Shown here in pieces: positions 4,428 through 5,628 of a stretch of DNA of 5,628 nt (positions are counted from its first letter, which is position 1; each line of letters starts with the position of its first letter). This stretch comes from Methanomethylovorans sp. (GTDB lineage: Archaea > Halobacteriota > Methanosarcinia > Methanosarcinales > Methanosarcinaceae), in contig JAHFZE010000263.1 in assembly GCA_020854785.1 (NCBI GenBank), positions 1 through 5,628 on the forward strand, written 5' to 3'. Made by a program: the position numbers and the translations under genes. The notes below the pieces were generated by a model. The model was given only the letters and a program-made list of their open reading frames with translations, searched no databases and was not told where the DNA came from.

Positions 4428-5042
4428 ATGATACAAAAAAGATTAGAAGTAACTGAATGCGAGTATTTGATTTCATCAATGGAGTTGATGGCAAAACACC
4501 TCCAAAAAGTGGTGGCTGAACTTGACCGCCAAAGTATTAAAGAAATGCTTGAACATATAATAAATTCAAGGGCAGTTTTTGTCATGGGAGCTGGCAGATC
4601 AGGGCTTGTAGGAAGGGCCTTTGCCATGAGGCTTATGCACCTTGGATTTACAGCTTATGTTGTAGGAGAGTCAACAACACCCGCAGTGACAAAAGAAGAT
4701 GCAGTCGTTGCCATATCCGGCTCTGGACAGACACGTTCTATGGCTAACCTGGGAAAGATCACAAAAGAGATAGGTGCTAAACTCATCACCATCACTTCTA
4801 ACGAAGATTCTGCATTAGGAGAAATATCCAATACCGTAGTGAAGATTGCAGGAAGAACAAAAGAAGATACCGGCGGATATGTTGAAAGGCACCTAAGAGG
4901 AGAGTACGCATATCTTACACCACTTGGAACATCTTTTGAAACATCTGCAACTGTTTTTCTTGATGGGGTCATAGCAGAACTGATCTACATCACAGGTGCT
5001 TCTGAAGAGGATCTCAAATCAAGGCATAATAAATTGGAATAA
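4428..5042 (+). CDS. hxlB: 6-phospho-3-hexuloisomerase (SIS domain)
   Basis: This 204-residue enzyme interconverts D-arabino-hex-3-ulose 6-phosphate and fructose 6-phosphate. In archaea lacking the oxidative pentose phosphate pathway it works with hexulose-6-phosphate synthase to make ribulose 5-phosphate for nucleotides; in many methanogens the synthase is fused to a formaldehyde-activating enzyme encoded elsewhere. The sequence is a single SIS domain: VFVMGAGRSGLVGRAFAMRL (50-69), MHLGFTAYVVGESTTPAV (70-87), typical of this isomerase rather than other SIS proteins, the sugar-phosphate loop AISGSGQTRSM (95-105), LITITSN in the following strand, and TPLGTSFE with a helical C-terminus. Length is close to the family norm. 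The start at 4428 has a modest GTGAG upstream. The hexulose-6-phosphate synthase gene is not in the window. The aminotransferase gene begins 13 bp after its stop. Confidence 0.93.
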   Translation: MIQKRLEVTECEYLISSMELMAKHLQKVVAELDRQSIKEMLEHIINSRAVFVMGAGRSGLVGRAFAMRLMHLGFTAYVVGESTTPAVTKEDAVVAISGSGQTRSMANLGKITKEIGAKLITITSNEDSALGEISNTVVKIAGRTKEDTGGYVERHLRGEYAYLTPLGTSFETSATVFLDGVIAELIYITGASEEDLKSRHNKLE

Positions 5043-5055
5043 AGGATTGAAGAAT

Positions 5056-5628
5056 ATGTCCGGGTCAAAGTTTGCTGACAGGGTCCTCAATATGAACATA
5101 TCAGGGATCAGGAAGATGTTCGAAGCTGCAGGTTCAGATGCGATAAATCTTGGACTTGGACAACCTGATTTTGATACACCACAACACATCAAGCAGGCAG
5201 CCATAGATGCGATAAACTCGGGATTCACTGCATATACAGCTGGTCCTGGAATTACAGAACTTCGAGAGGAATTGAGCAATAAGTTTAAAAAAGAGAACTC
5301 CTTTGCTGTTGATCCTTCGGAGATCATTGTTACTTCTGGAGCCTCAGAAGCTCTTGAACTTGCCATTGCCTCTCTTGTAAACCCTGCGGATGAAGTGATG
5401 ATAGCAAATCCTGGATTTGTTTCCTACAACGCTCTTGTGAACATGATGGGAGGGAAAGTATTCAATATCCCCCTGAATGATGAACTTACCATCCGTCCTG
5501 AAGCCATAGTGGAGAGGATTAGCTCCAATACAAAGGCATTAATCATCAATTCTCCCGCGAACCCCACCGGTGCAGTACAAAGCAAGAAAGATATGAAAGC
5601 CTTTGCAGAGATAGCGGATGACAAAAAT
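5056..5628 (+). CDS. Class I/II pyridoxal-phosphate aminotransferase (AspB/AlaT-like), partial at right edge
   Basis: This is the N-terminal 191 residues of a fold-type I PLP aminotransferase of the COG0436 type, which transfers amino groups between amino acids and 2-oxo acids. Landmarks are INLGLGQPDFDTP (30-42), the AYTAGPGITELREEL segment (59-73), the cofactor-phosphate loop SGASEAL (94-100), NPGFVSY (118-124) and the signature NPTG (169-172), whose asparagine contacts the cofactor. The catalytic lysine and C-terminal domain lie beyond the window, so the substrate cannot be assigned; aspartate, alanine or aromatic aminotransferases share these motifs. The start at 5056 is preceded by AAGGA about nine bases upstream and lies 13 bp after the hxlB stop, indicating the same operon. 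No frameshift or unusual feature is seen in the visible part. Confidence 0.92.
   Translation, partial: MSGSKFADRVLNMNISGIRKMFEAAGSDAINLGLGQPDFDTPQHIKQAAIDAINSGFTAYTAGPGITELREELSNKFKKENSFAVDPSEIIVTSGASEALELAIASLVNPADEVMIANPGFVSYNALVNMMGGKVFNIPLNDELTIRPEAIVERISSNTKALIINSPANPTGAVQSKKDMKAFAEIADDKN

Noticed and set aside
4655..5366. Minus-strand ORFs of 105 and 115 codons opposite hxlB and the aminotransferase
   Set aside because: Both lie antisense to strongly conserved enzymes and show no recognisable domain.

Overview
The window looks like chromosomal DNA from a methanogenic euryarchaeon, most likely a moderately AT-rich member of the Methanosarcinaceae (Methanolobus, Methanococcoides or Methanohalophilus type). 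The evidence is an archaeal RNase P protein (Rnp4/Rpr2), an AbrB-PhoU fusion regulator, an archaeal Era-like GTPase paired with a DUF2073 protein, and 6-phospho-3-hexuloisomerase of the archaeal ribulose-monophosphate route. Upstream regions carry TATA boxes rather than bacterial -35/-10 elements. The genus is inference. No rRNA, tRNA, CRISPR array, insertion sequence or integrase was seen.

Left part, minus strand (1-1638), read right to left: a small multi-pass membrane protein of unknown function, a UlaG-like metallo-beta-lactamase-fold protein, and rnp4, which runs off the left edge. The MBL-fold protein keeps the scaffold of its family but has lost every recognisable metal ligand, so it looks like an intact pseudoenzyme.

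Divergent intergenic region (1639-1750): promoters for the leftward membrane gene and the rightward phoU-like gene lie close together. The region holds a perfect 10-bp inverted repeat, a 12-bp palindrome and a spaced direct repeat. The leftward gene appears to be leaderless. The rightward gene appears to begin at a non-canonical ATA codon: the conserved AbrB N-terminus is encoded upstream of the first usual start codon in that frame, and a Shine-Dalgarno-like sequence sits at the right distance from the ATA.

Right part, plus strand (1751-5628): the AbrB-PhoU regulator, then, after a 110-bp gap with its own TATA box and a strong ribosome binding site, a tight run of five genes: Era-like GTPase, DUF2073 protein (overlapping start and stop), an unrecognised 169-175 aa protein, hxlB, and a class I/II aminotransferase cut by the right edge. 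The spacing suggests one operon. It joins a poorly understood GTPase/DUF2073 module to sugar-phosphate and amino-acid metabolism.

The best leads are the GTPase-DUF2073-unknown module, the ligand-less MBL protein with a new CxxC motif, and the probable ATA start.
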